Assembly: GCF_003086295.3 (NCBI RefSeq)
Contig: NC_092045.1
Coordinates: 88,302,693-88,366,692 of the forward strand
Reading direction: 5' to 3'
DNA from: Arachis hypogaea
Lineage: Eukaryota > Streptophyta > Magnoliopsida > Fabales > Fabaceae
DNA: 64,000 bases
Shown here: piece by piece, positions 36,377-49,504 of the stretch
Layout: each line of letters starts with the position of its first letter
Numbering within the stretch: position 1 is the first letter of the stretch
The notes under the pieces: model-generated
Databases searched by the model: none
What the model was told of the DNA's origin: nothing
What the model saw: only the letters and a program-made list of their open reading frames with translations
Translations under genes and position numbers: made by a program

Positions 36377-37410
36377 GTATTCCTCTCTGGGCTCTTACTG
36401 TCCTCAGAGGGATTTTGGACAGTGGCTTGGTTATCCTCTGTCAATTGTTCCTTATTTGACTTTTTGCTCTTTTGAGTGGTGTTGTTCAGTGTCTTCCCAC
36501 TCCTCAGTTGAACTGCTTGACACTCTTCTGTTATCTGTTTAGATATCTGCTGTTTTGCTTGATTCAACTGCAGTTCTATGTTCTTGTTAGCAACTTTAGT
36601 TTCATGGAGCATCTCTTTAAATTCTGCTAACTGTTCTGTCATCAGGAGCAATTGTTGATTAAGCTCAATCATCTGTTCTTGAGGATTAGGATCAGTGACT
36701 ACTGCCATGACTTCCTCTTTTGGAGAGAACTCATTGCTAGAGTACAAATATTGGTTTCTAGCAACAGTGTCTATAAGCTCTTGAGCCTCTTCAATTGTCT
36801 TCCTCATGTGTATAGATCCACCAGCTGAGTGGTCTAAAGACATCTGAGCTTTTTCTGTAAGCCCATAGTAGAAGATGTCTAACTGTACCCACTCTGAAAA
36901 CATTTCAGAGGGGCATTTTTTTAGCATACCTCTATACCTCTTCCAGGCATTATAAAGGGATTTATTATCCTCTTGTTTAAAGCCTTGGATGTCCAGCCTT
37001 AGCTGTGTCATCCTCTTTGGAGGGTAAAAATGATTCAGGAATTTGTCTGATAACTGTTTCCATGTCTTTATGCTTGCTGTAGGTTGGTTATTCAACCACC
37101 TTTTAGCCTGATCTTTTACAGCAAATGGAAACAGTAATAGTCTGTAGACATCCTGATCCACCTCTTTATCATGTACTGTGTCAGCAATTTGTAAGAACTG
37201 TGCCAGAAACTCAGTAGGTTCTTCCTGTGGAAGACCGGAATACTGGCAATTTTGCTGCACTATGATAATGAGTTGAGGATTTAGCTCAAAGCTGCTTGCT
37301 TTGATGGGAGGTGTACAGATGCTACTCCCATATGCAGCTGTAATGGGGTTAGCATATGACCCCAGAGTCCTTCTGGACTGTTCAATTCCACTTATGTCCA
37401 TGATGGACAA
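36271..37410 (-). CDS. gag of element C
   Basis: This is a 379-codon frame starting MSIMDISGIEQSRR. It contains the retrotransposon gag core: PTEFLAQFLQIADTV, RLLLFPFAVKDQAKRWLNN, TWKQLSDKFLNHFYPP and the conserved DIFYYGLT. A Gln/Leu-rich coiled-coil stretch follows. I see no CCHC knuckle, which is common in Athila gag. The C-terminal residues are encoded by palindromic repeats (GVQTPE/GKLALNA). The pol frame overlaps the gag end and lies in the -1 frame relative to gag, so expression would need either a programmed shift or an indel explanation. Confidence 0.82.
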   Translation of the reverse strand: MSIMDISGIEQSRRTLGSYANPITAAYGSSICTPPIKASSFELNPQLIIIVQQNCQYSGLPQEEPTEFLAQFLQIADTVHDKEVDQDVYRLLLFPFAVKDQAKRWLNNQPTASIKTWKQLSDKFLNHFYPPKRMTQLRLDIQGFKQEDNKSLYNAWKRYRGMLKKCPSEMFSEWVQLDIFYYGLTEKAQMSLDHSAGGSIHMRKTIEEAQELIDTVARNQYLYSSNEFSPKEEVMAVVTDPNPQEQMIELNQQLLLMTEQLAEFKEMLHETKVANKNIELQLNQAKQQISKQITEECQAVQLRSGKTLNNTTQKSKKSNKEQLTEDNQATVQNPSEDSKSPERNTFGVQTPEREGKLALNAHSCPVLAFKRQKRGRSWR

Positions 37411-37963
37411 AGGGAAATAATATGGATTGCAAGTAGATAAAAATATATTTTTTTTTATTTTTTTATTTTTTTATTTTTTTTTGAATTAACCGAAAAATAA
37501 AATAAAAACAAAAGGAGAATAAAATAAAAAAATTCGAAAATTAAAAGAAAATAAGATCAAGGCAAATTGAAAACTGAATCAATTAGTTAATTAAAAAGAT
37601 TTTGAGATTAGCAATTAGAAAGATATGATTGAAAAAATTTTTATGAAAAAGATTTGATTTTTGAAAAGAGGAAAGAGAAAAACCACAAAATGACACCAAA
37701 CTTAAAATTTTTAGAAAATCAAACACTAATTTTCGAAAATTTTTAAGGGAAAAACACAAAGAGGACACCAAACTTAGAATTTCTACGGATCAAAAAGGGA
37801 CTAAGGACATGCAAAATCGAAAATTAAAAAAAAAAGCAAAAGCATGCAATTGACACCAAACTTAAAATATGAAACTAGACTCAACTAAAAGACTCTAAAC
37901 CAACAAAAATAAAACAGTCCTAATCTAAGCAACAAGATAAGCCGTCAGTTATCCAAACTCGAA
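37411..37963 (-). other. 5' leader of element C
   Basis: This non-coding leader between PBS and gag has long A/T runs (37448-37483). It holds three copies of ACACCAAACTTA (37692, 37767 and 37853 or close by), matching the PPT-side motif at 29474. Confidence 0.7.
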
Positions 37964-37984
37964 CAATCCCCGGCAACGGCGCCA
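37964..37984 (-). other. Primer binding site of element C (Asp tRNA type)
   Basis: The minus strand reads TGGCGCCGTTGCCGGGGATT, the PBS commonly assigned to tRNA-Asp in Athila-lineage elements. It lies six bases inside the 5' LTR, which starts at 37991. Confidence 0.9.
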
Positions 37985-37990
37985 AAAACT

Positions 37991-39512
37991 TGGTGCACGA
38001 AATTGCAATCACACTTTTGCAACCCCGCACAACTAACCAGCAAGTGCACTGGGTCGTCCAAGTAATACCTTACGTGAGTAAGGGTCGATCCCACGGAGAT
38101 TGTCGGCTTGAAGCAAGCTATGGTTATCTTGTAACTCTTAGTCAGGATATTAGAAATTATCAGGATTGATTGTGAAAAGCAAAAGAACATGAAATAAGTA
38201 CTTGTTTTGCAGTAATGGAGAATAGGTTGAGGCTTTGGAGATGCTCTGTCTTCTGAATCTCTGCTTTCCTACTGTCTTCTTCTTCAAACACGCAAGGCTC
38301 CTTCCATGGCAAGCTGTATGCAAGGGTTTCACTGTTGTCAGTGGCTACCTCCCATCCTCTCAGTGGAAATGTTCAACGCACCCTGTCACGGCACGGCTAT
38401 CCATCTGTCGGTTCTCAATCAGGCTGGAATAGAATCCAGTGATTCTTTTGCGTCTGTCACTAACGCCCAGCCCTCAGGAGTTTGAAGCTCGTCACAGTCA
38501 TTCAATCATTGAATCCTACTCAGAATACCACAGACAAGGTTTAGACCTTCCGGATTCTCTTGAATGCCGCCATCAGTTCTAGCTTATACCACGAAGATTC
38601 TGATTAAAGAATCCAAGAGATATCTACTTAGTCTAAGGTAGAACGGAGGTGGTTATCAGGCACACGTTCATAGTTGAGAATGATGATGAGTGTCACGGAT
38701 CATCACATTCATCCGGTTTAAGAACAAGTAATATCTTAGAATGGAAGCACACATGATTGAATGAAAAATAGTAGTAATTGCATTAATCCATCAAGACACA
38801 GCAGAGCTCCTCACCCCCAACCATGGGGTTTAGAGACTCATGCTGTGGAAGGTGCACAAAGAAACGTGTAAAGTGTCATGAGGTACAGATACAATGTCAA
38901 AAGATCCTATTAATAGTGAACTAGTAACCTAGGGTATACAGAAATGAGTAAATGACGTAAAAATCCACTTCTGGGTCCACTTAGTGTGTGCTTGGGCTGA
39001 GCATTGAAGCTTTCATGTGTAGAGACCTTTTCTAGAGTTAAACGCCAACTTTCATGCCAGTTTGGGCGTTTAACTCCAATTTTTATGCCAGTTCCAGCGT
39101 TAAACGCTGGAAATTCTGAGGCTGATTTGCAACGCCGGTTTGGGCCATCAAATCTCGGGCAAAGTATGGACTATTATACATTTCTGGAAAGCCCAGGATG
39201 TCCACTTTCCAACGCCATTGAGAGTGCGCCAATTGGGCTTCTGTAGCTCCAGAAAATCCACTTCGAGTGCAGGGAGGTCAGAATCCAACAGCATCTGCAG
39301 TCCTTTTCAGCCTCTGAATCAGATTTTTGCTCAGGACCCTCAATTTCAGCCAGAAAATACCTGAAATCATAGAAAAACACACAAACTCCTAGTAAAGTCC
39401 AGAAAGGTAAATTTTAACTAAAAACTAATAAAAATATACTAAAAACTAACTAGATCATACTAAAAACACACTAAAAACAATGCCAAAAAGCGTATAAATT
39501 ATCCGCTCATCA
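37991..39512 (-). mobile_element. 5' LTR of element C
   Basis: It is 1522 bp, the same length as the 3' LTR, with about 22 differences by eye and no length change. The outer boundary CTCATCA is followed by the target duplicate GAGAC. Confidence 0.93.
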
Positions 39513-40171
39513 GAGACGGATGTTGGGTTGGCCTTTGACTTAGGCTTCGGCTTTGCATTAGAATTGGACTTTAGATTGGGTTTCTTATGAGCCCTAGCAG
39601 GCATTGCATTTGGGGTTGTATTATCATCAATGGGTTTTGGAATAGTGGCAGGGTTGGTTTCAGGGGAGATTGGAATAGGATTGTTTATGGGGCTTGGGTT
39701 TGCATTTGGGATAGAATTCGGTTCTGTAGTTGGGTTCGAGGTGTTACCATCAGCTTTGGGACTCTCACTTGTGTTCTTCTTGCTCACCAAGTCTCCCTCA
39801 CAAGTATCATCAAGCCATACTACAACCTCATTCTCTGCAATCACCTCTGCTGTGGACACCCCATGCTCAAAGTACACATCAACAACTCCATCATTATTTT
39901 GTGCAGCAAAACACATCTCTCTTAATTCACCATCAGATGTAACAGTCCTCAGTCCACCATCTAAGCTCCTCCCAGGAGGCAGCCACCAACACTGATGTAT
40001 GTTGTCATACCCAAGCTCCTTGTAATAGTTTCTTACAAAGAACACATCCAACGTGTCCTCATCTAAATCTCCTAAGCAAGTTCTGTTATCTGGTGAGTAC
40101 ACTAGTATTCCATCACCATTTTTTTTTAAATGTTCCCCATGATGGAACATGATATCCATCAAAGTCTCCAT
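39513..40171 (-). pseudogene. MULE transposase, N-terminal part, severed by element C
   Basis: The frame begins METLMDIMFHHGEHLKKN (ATG at 40171; an in-frame ATG two codons upstream at 40177 is also possible). It contains the PB1-like N-terminal domain usual in plant MULE transposases (DLDEDTLDVFFVRNYYKELG, CWWLPPGRSLDGGLR). An Asn/Pro-rich linker rich in PIP/NPT repeats follows. The reading frame meets the retrotransposon at the GAGAC target site, and the same frame resumes on the far side at 27944, so the insertion hit coding sequence. The remaining frame past 39512 into the LTR is artificial. This part shows no stop of its own. Confidence 0.8.
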
Positions 40172-40756
40172 CTGCATTATGCAAAAAACCAAATTGAGGA
40201 ACCAAACAATCAGATTCACACATGTAAAAACAAACGTTGGCATTCAACCACTTATAAAATACCAGAAACACCCATCAATCAACCCAATTAAGATTTCATT
40301 CAAAACAGAGCATGGAGAAAATTTCTCCACTACCCACAAAAACCCTAACCGATAATAAAAAACTTTCAACTTTCATCAACAAAAATCAAATTTTCACCAA
40401 ACACAGACATTGATACTATTCTTTTTGTTGAAAAGCATTATTTTTTACTGTTCAGACGTACCTTCATGTGGTCGTGATTAACTGCTTCTCCTTCCTTCAC
40501 CAACAACGACCGCACAACACTCTCACAGTGGCAGCGAACTCCACGGAGCCAAACATTTTCGACCTTCAAACCCTATACAGTGGTTAGAACTCAGGTTTTC
40601 ATGGTGTATTGTTTTGGTTTTCGGAAGACAAAGAGGAAGATGAAGTGATCATGGAACTTGGGTTATTTGGGTTTTGTTTCTAAACTTACATGAAACGACG
40701 TCGTTCCATCCATCAACAGTTTTAGCGCCAACATCGACACTCCAGCGTGGCACCTA

Positions 40757-40932
40757 GCGTGGCTTCTCAGTGCCAGGTCACTGCCAGCGGCAGTTAATTT
40801 GCCCGGAGATGTGGCTAGGGACGACCTTGGTGCAATTTTAAGAAAGTCGGGGACATAAATGGTGCAATTGGTAAGTCAGGGACTAAATTGGTGCAAACCG
40901 TGAATCTCAGGGACCACTTTGGGGTTTAACTC
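40757..40932 (-). repeat. Right terminal inverted repeat of the MULE
   Basis: This is the reverse complement of the left TIR, nearly identical over 176 bases. The transposase gene starts about 590 bases inside it, so its promoter probably lies in or next to this TIR. Confidence 0.92.
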
Positions 40933-40942
40933 TCCAAAATAT

Positions 40943-41581
40943 ATATCGAATTTATTTGTTAGACCTAAACTTGAATTTAGATCTGATGAAATTTATACAC
41001 TTTTAGGCCATGATTATATCGAGTAAAAACCGGATAAAGACTGGGCTGTTAATATTTTCTTCTTATAAGTTAGTATGTGAAAATATCTAAATTTTTAAGA
41101 CTCCAACAATTATTTGACATGATAAAATTCACTTCGAAAAATAAAACAAGAACCAATCCTTCCCTAAACTTAAAGCATAACCACAATCAATACTAATATT
41201 GTCTAATAACACTAAATATTTAAATCAATACAAATAACACAATATTATAGATTAGTTTAAAGTCTTATGCATTTTAAATATAAAACATTAACTTATAGTC
41301 TACTAATAACACAAAATATTAAGGTTTACAATACTTAAATTCCACATAAGAATAGCCATCACTTCATCACTAATAACACAAAATATTAATTGTGTATGAT
41401 GACCGAGTCACCGGGCTGAATTTGTGTGACTCGAAATAATGGCCCGGACCCTACCCGAAATAATGACCGGATCTATTTTTGAGACTTTTATCCGGCCCTA
41501 GACCCGGTAAAATCATACCAAATTAGAAAAGTTCGAGATCGGGGCGGGTCTTCGGGACGGGCCAAGCCATGAACACCTCTA
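40943..41581. other. Right remainder of the outer hAT-like element
   Basis: This is non-coding. It contains subterminal GGCCCGG/CGGGTC motifs and ends CATGAACACCTCTA. I see no gene. Confidence 0.6.
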
Positions 41582-41680
41582 ATGTCAAATACCATTAGAA
41601 AAGAACCAAGAAAATATAGGGAGTAGATCTTCTCCAATAAAAAAAACTGGATGGTATCAATTGTTAAATTTAATCCTTTA

Positions 41681-42793
41681 GGTAGCGTTTGTTGTTAGAG
41701 ACAGAAGAGAACATGACAAGACAATAGAACGGAGACATTAAAAATTATTCTTTGTGTATTGTGTTTGGTTATAATGTACAGGACACTAATGTAATGTCTA
41801 GTATTATGTTTGGATACATATCGACAAGACTAAAATATTATATAAAATGACTAAAATAGTCATGTGATTCCAAATTTTCTGCATCAAGTACAAACTAATT
41901 TAATAAAAAATAAGAGAAGAATTTGAAAAAAATGTTTAAAGGGCCAAACATTTTAATAAAAAATTATATAATAATATTTATATTAAAATAAAATTTATAA
42001 ATATAATTATTTTATTTTTAAATTTATTATTAATATGTAGGAATACATATGGTTAATATTAACAAAAAAAAAATAAATCTGAATTTGATTAATGAAAAAT
42101 TTTATTTAGGTTAATAAGCTAAATTAGTTTTAAATAAAAAAGCAATTTTAAAAAAGAATCTATTTTTACAAAAAAAAAGTTTTTGCACATAAAAATTTAT
42201 TTTTATCTAAAAATTGATTTTTTTTAAAAATTGATTTTTTTAGAATTATATAAAATTAATTACAACTTATAAATTATTTTTAGTATTTTAAAAGATCAAT
42301 TTTATGTTTGATAATATTTATCTTTCAAAAATTTTAAGACTAATTATTTTTGTTATTATTTTTATTACAAATCAAATAATATAATACAATGTTAAAATGA
42401 TATTGAAGTAAGAACGATAAGAAGAAATGAATTATCATAAAAAGGAAAGAGTACCTGAAAAAAAAAAGAAAGAAGGAGAACGTAGAGATAGAAAAAGAAA
42501 ATTGAGAAGAAAGTACATTTATGAGAACAACGCAAATTAAGAAAAATAAGAAGGGATAATAGTGGAATAATAAAAAATATCTATAGACAAAAAGAAAAAA
42601 AAAATTCATAAAAAAGTCCGTGTCCCTCTTCTAAATTCCGTGTCTATCGTTGTCCTTCGTAAAATAGTGGACACAAAATTATAAAAAACTGTCTAGAGAG
42701 AATGTGTTCAGTGTTCATGTCTCTACTTCCAAACACTTTTTAAAGATGTGCTATTCATGTTTCTGTGTCCTGTCTCCGAAAATAAACACTACC
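41681..42793. mobile_element. PIF/Harbinger-like non-autonomous element, TSD TTA
   Basis: The left end GGTAGCGTTTGTTGTTAGAG and the right end (reverse complement GGTAGTGTTTATTTTCGGAG) are imperfect inverted repeats over about 44 bases, both including a GAGACAG block. TTA flanks both sides (41678-41680 and 42794-42796), the duplication typical of PIF/Harbinger. The interior of about 1.1 kb is AT-rich with no transposase motif. Confidence 0.72.
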
Positions 42794-42796
42794 TTA

Positions 42797-44940
<2,144 letters not shown>

Positions 44941-45475
44941 TTTTGCTACTGTTGCTCGTCAGCTAAATCCAAACGCTGATGCTCATGAAGGTGCGCATAA
45001 TGTTGAAAATCATGGAAGATGCAAACCTTGTGAGCATCAAGTTGAAGCCAATGCTAGAATGATAAAAGAAATGACCTATAAAATCTGACAACAAGTAAGG
45101 CAAGTTCAAGATGCTTAGAGAATCCGAGTTCAATATACACAAAGGACAAGGTATCAAGAGGTGAATTTTCAATGTAGGGACCTCTAAATACTTGAGTCAT
45201 TGTTGGAAAGTGAGACAGAACTCCTCCGAAAGAGGATAGAGCACGAACTTAGGAGACTTTTGTGTGGTCTAAAACAATTTCGAATACTTCTCTTAATAGG
45301 AGAGATAGGTTAGAATCTTCGTAGGATCGAAATCCGAAAAAGCGTCGGAGTCATCCTAAGCCAGTTGCGTTAGGGAAAACTCCTTTTGTGACAAGAGTTT
45401 TTCGTGTGCGTTTGCCAAAAAATTTTGATAAAGTCACTGATATGAGGGATTACTTATTTGGATCAGCAATGTAAT
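44941..45475 (+). pseudogene. Ty3/gypsy gag N-terminal relic
   Basis: Fragments read on the plus strand. At 45000-45060, NPNADAHEGAHN and EHQVEANARM precede stops. At about 45320-45475 the frame gives RSHPKPVALGKTPFVTRVF, then RVRLPKNFDKVTDMRDYLFG and a stop. The order 'TPF...R...LPKNF-K-TDM-DY' is the usual region just before the gag core of Tat/Ogre-type and related plant Ty3/gypsy elements. There are several in-frame stops and no flanking LTRs or PBS visible nearby, so this is an old fragment. Confidence 0.45.
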
Positions 45476-46048
45476 GATTCAACTGGTTACCATTTAGTTT
45501 GATAAGTCAATTTTTTGACATTTCTATTATATTTTTAGCACATTTTACAATGAAAAGGACTCGAGCAAAATTAATTTAGTATATTAATAAAATTATATTT
45601 TTTTTGGTAATTTTATTAACTGTATTAGTATGTTAATAGAAATTAGAATTATTATATTTGGATAATTTCTATTAATTATATTAGTTAGCATGTTAATGAA
45701 TTTGAAATATTATTTATGGATAATTTAAATAATATATTAGTTAATATGTTACTAAAAATTTTTTGGGGTAATTTTATTAATTATATTAGTTAGTATGTTT
45801 TGAGAAATTATAATATATTTTTGGGAAATTTAATTAATAATATTAGTTAGTATTTTAATGATAATTAGAATTATAAAATTAAAAAAAGTGATATTGCGTC
45901 TTGTGATTTCTGTTTAAAAAATTAAAAAATTAAAGTAACTGAAATCGCATCTTACGGCTTTTCTATTTATAAATTTAAAAAATTACAAAACACTCCCTCC
46001 AGGCTCACATTTAGGCTCACATTTTGGCCCGTATTAATTTTTTTTATA

Positions 46049-46178
46049 GTGAAAGCTTAGGGGAAGTCGACTTCACGTTGATATCTGAGAGCCGTTAGAT
46101 AAAAAATTAGTTAAATTAGTCAAATAATTTAACGGACTCTTAGGTATCAACTTCAGTAAAGTCGATTAGACTTGAGTT
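46049..46178. repeat. Palindromic MITE-like element
   Basis: The arms are inverted: GAAGTCGACTTCACGTTGAT and CTGAGAGCCGTTAGAT on the left, and their decayed reverse complements (ATTTAACGGACTCTTAGG, TATCAACTTCA, GTCGATTAGACTT) on the right, around a short AT core. The whole 130 bases can fold into one hairpin. I have seen this motif type as a dispersed legume MITE, but the family is not assigned here. Confidence 0.65.
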
Positions 46179-47614
46179 TTTTTTTTTTTTTATCCCATGC
46201 ACTGTTTTGAGAATCGAATAAGATTGGCCAGTTGAACTAGGTTAACTAAATACCAGTCTTTTTTCCAGTTTAGTTTATGTACAAAATCTATTTGCAAAAG
46301 ACGAATAAGAAAATAAGTGGAACTAATTAAACCACTACGATTTTTTGGTTCGATTTTAAATAAAAAATGGGAGATTGAGAGAAGGGAAAGAACAAGGGAT
46401 CTAAGGGGAGCTAGCAGTCGGCACAGAGGCAGGCGAAGGGACCAAGGGAAGAAGGAAGAGAAGGCAGAGCAGGAATGAGAGAGAACAGAAGCAGAGTATG
46501 AAGGCAGCGATGAAAACAAACAACAGGTTAGAGCAAAAAGAGCTCGAAGTGAAAGATGAAGCGGAGGAACTCAGCTAAGATCCATGAAGGTGACAACAAA
46601 CACGATGGAGAAGATGACTGAGATGGAAGAGAGAATGCGCATATCTTTGAAGAGGAGGAATGTGAGAAGAGCGAGGCAGTGAAGTGTATGAGGGAGGAAG
46701 GGAACAAGAAAATAATAAATGGCTTTAAAGTATTGATTAAGGATAATGATTAGAGAGAATGAAAATGGAAAGAGAGGTGTGTTAGTGTGAAGCATTTGAA
46801 AAAACTTTCTTTACACTCTACTAGTCCACACACAACTACTTTATTATGAGTTTTTTTATTTAAATAAATATTCAAAATCATTAAATGCCTAAATACGTAT
46901 GGAAAGAAATGACCACCAAAATGCATAGAAACAATTCACGGATAACACCCACGAAATAAAAATGAACTCCAAATCGCATATGGCACCCACAAAATAAAGA
47001 GCGAGCATCAACATTCTGCAGTTCTCATCTGACACATGCAAAATGGAGCGTATGCAAAATGGAGCAGCATGCAGAAGTCATCCTTGCCGCATGCAAATTA
47101 GGCCACCTCTATGGTGGCTCCTACAAGTTGCTCTAATCCACTGTCGATACCTGCGAATTGGCCATTTCAAGGTTGCCATCTGCAGAATGGAGCGCAACAG
47201 TTGAGGCTGCAATTTCACTGTGTGTCAGTCCCTATACGAGCAAATATTGGCAGAGGCAATAAGTTTGTGGATAAAAAAGGGAGGGGATCAATTTAGTGTG
47301 AAATGAAAAGAGAAGGGACAAAAGAGACTGTTAAGAGTTGTTGGCACAGCAGAAAGTAATTGTTATGGGGCTTGTGGTTTTGTTTTAAAAATGAGTGGAA
47401 TAAATATTAAAAAAAATTCTAATCGGTTAGAATTTCATATTTCTGCACATTTGATAATGTCAATATAATTTGTAATGAGATTTTATTATAATTGTTAATA
47501 TTGTCAATTTAAATATTATTATTACAATTATTATAATTTTTTTATTCTAAATATTATTGTTAGTCTTCTTGGCATTGTTGTTATGAAATTACAAAAATTA
47601 ATATGATAAATATT

Positions 47615-47696
47615 TACTACTACTACTACTACTACTATTACTATTATTATTATTATTGTTGTTGTTGTTGTTGTTGTTGTTATTGTTGTTGTTGAT
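47615..47696. repeat. Compound TAC/TAT/TGT trinucleotide array
   Basis: Successive blocks of TAC, TAT and TGT repeats with a few interruptions cover about 82 bases. Confidence 0.92.
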
Positions 47697-47910
47697 GTTA
47701 ATGATGATTTGAAATTGAAAAAGTATGAGGAGACAATAATCTTATTATACAATGCATATAATGGGGTTTAATTGAAATTAAAATTAAATCATGGATAATT
47801 AATTAATTTTAAATTCTTTCTAATTTAAAATTTGAAACAAGTTAGGGTTACCGTCAATTATAAAACCACTTAATCCCTAATCCTAATTTTCATCCATTTC
47901 CCTTTTTTGA

Positions 47911-48210
47911 ATGAACGGTCACCTTACCCCTAAAAACCCTCCTCCTTTGCCGCTGAACATCCGATCCCTGCGCCTCCACCTGTCCTGGAACCTGCGTCGG
48001 TGCCGTTCAGAACTGCAGCGCCCAGTCTCCTTCGCGCGCCTCTACCGTCACTGGCAGCAACTGTTTCGTCCATCAGCGTCGTCTCGAACTGCAACGCCCA
48101 ATCTCTGTTGCGCACGTCATCCGTGGTTGGTGGGAGTTGCCTCACCTGACACCGGAACTCCACCGCTCACCCAACATTGGAAGAACGCATTAAAACAACA
48201 ACAGAGTATG
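47911..48210 (+). other. Exon-like GC-richer block, possible captured gene 5' end
   Basis: An ATG at 47911 opens a Pro/Arg-rich frame (MNGHLTPKNPPPLPLNIRS...) in a block much richer in GC than its surroundings. It is preceded by a CT-rich leader-like stretch and followed by a possible donor near 48205 (AGAGTATG). A possible acceptor TTGCAGGTC at 49015 is followed by a short frame (EMTDMTELETDETECG) that soon stops. I recognise no domain. It could be the first exon of a gene fragment or a transposon-captured piece; it could also be chance. Confidence 0.2.
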
Positions 48211-49504
48211 TTTCCTTGTTTTCCCCTTTCTTGGTTTCTCAAATTTATTTCTTGGATATACGAGGAGTATTTTCCATTTCTAAAATGTTCCAATGAGACT
48301 GTAATTAAATATTATTTTTGATTGTTTAGATTTTTTTCAAAGAATAATAATTAAAACTTTCTTAATTCAACTTAAAAAGAGAATTTTAAGGACCACTTCT
48401 TGGTTCAATTCTCAATTAATTGATAGTCCTTTTGATTGCATTAGTATAAACATTTCAATTCATACACTATGAAGACAGACTCCAACTATCTAACATAGCA
48501 CAAGTGACTTTGTCAATTATAGTCTCATTGTTTCTAGTAATAACCAAATACCGTGACAGCTTTTACTTCATTCACAATTCATGAAGTTATGGAGCTATTG
48601 TAATATGCATCCATGATAAAATTTATTTATCAATGTTACATTCATTGCACCCGTTGGCAAATGGTAGAATACTATTTAGCCAATGTGAAGATAAGTTGCA
48701 TTCTCCATTATTAGGCTTGCTTTTGATTACACACATGTCTACTTTAAAATATTTAGTTCAAATTCCATAATCACGTCAGTGAACTAGTGAGTTACTTTTA
48801 CTTTACTATGGTTGCTTACTTTTTGCCTGATTAAAAGACTTTATTAAAAAATAGTGAGTATAGTGCTTATTATTAATTGAAATTTTACTAACATGCTTAA
48901 TCCAGTTTAAGTTAGTCATTTTTTTTTGTGGTTTATATTGCTGATATTTATATCATAGTACCATATGTCACTTAATTTCTTTAGTTTGTTTTTTTTTTGG
49001 TTTGTGTTCGATTGCAGGTCGTGGAAATGACAGATATGACTGAACTAGAAACTGATGAGACAGAATGTGGTCATAGAATTCATATATGCTTGGAGTTGAT
49101 GCAGTTAGATATAAGTTATTAAGTTATAATAGACATGTTATTACATTTTTAAATCCTACTTAATTATGTCATATTCCATAATGGAAATTTATCACAAAGT
49201 ATAAAATTTTTCAATTATAAAACATATGCCGTTAGTATAATGAATATGTGATTAAGGAGAAATTTAACCCAAAAGTGTTATAAGTTGTGGTCAATGATGA
49301 ATATTCAGGATGTTCATTTCACTATATTGACAGATGTTTATTTTTATTCATACGTGGATGGTTATTTACGTAATCACAAGTTAAATATACTAAATGCTCA
49401 ATTTACTAGATATGCAAATGATTGTTTTAATTAGTAATTGGATGGTTATTTTATTAATTTCGGTTTACGTATAAATAGGTATAAAAATGTGGGATGTTCA
49501 GTTC

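Larger units (their letters stand above)
27950..39512 (-). mobile_element. Element C: complete Athila-lineage Ty3/gypsy retrotransposon, 11.56 kb, TSD GAGAC
   Basis: Two 1522-bp LTRs (27950-29471 and 37991-39512), both TGGTGCACG...CTCATCA, are flanked by the 5-bp duplication GAGAC (27945-27949 and 39513-39517). On the minus strand the order is 5' LTR (right), Asp-type PBS, gag, protease-RT-RNase H-integrase, a palindrome-rich spacer, third ORF, PPT and 3' LTR (left). The LTRs differ at about 22 of 1522 positions by my hand count, mostly transitions, so the insertion is recent. The RT box [10 protein letters not shown], the Asp PBS and the third ORF point to the Athila lineage. From memory it resembles the peanut FIDEL family; that name needs a database match. 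It interrupts the MULE transposase. Confidence 0.93.
23407..40933 (-). mobile_element. Mutator-like element (MULE) with long TIRs, split by retrotransposon C
   Basis: Long inverted repeats mark the ends (23407-23582 and 40757-40932). The flanks carry CCAAAATAT at 23398-23406 and 40934-40942, a 9-bp duplication of the length expected for Mutator elements. There is one extra T at the right end; counted differently it is a 10-bp duplication with one mismatch. Without the retrotransposon the MULE is about 6 kb. It carries a minus-strand transposase gene reading inward from the right end and a plus-strand GRF-type gene reading inward from the left end, in a convergent two-gene layout. Confidence 0.88.
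23346..41581. mobile_element. Outer hAT-like non-autonomous element, host of the MULE
   Basis: The 8-bp duplication ATGTCAAA flanks it (23338-23345 and 41582-41589). The left end is TAGGGGTATTCATGG and the right end is CCATGAACACCTCTA, imperfect inverted repeats of hAT type. Without the inserted MULE only about 700 bases remain: about 60 on the left and about 640 on the right. They hold no coding frame, but there are GGCCC/CGGG-rich subterminal motifs on the right side (41400-41570). It is therefore a small non-autonomous element that was itself a target for later insertions. Confidence 0.8.
45476..49504. other. AT-rich intergenic stretch with a MITE, microsatellite and weak exon-like block
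   Basis: Apart from the separately listed MITE, microsatellite and exon-like block, I see no supported gene. Diverged internal repeats (TTAATTATATTAGTTAGTATGTT) recur at 45600-45870. Confidence 0.5.

Noticed and set aside
47111..47296. A 61-codon plus-strand frame in a slightly GC-richer patch
   Set aside because: It has no domain, no splice or promoter context and no repeated copy; it is consistent with chance.
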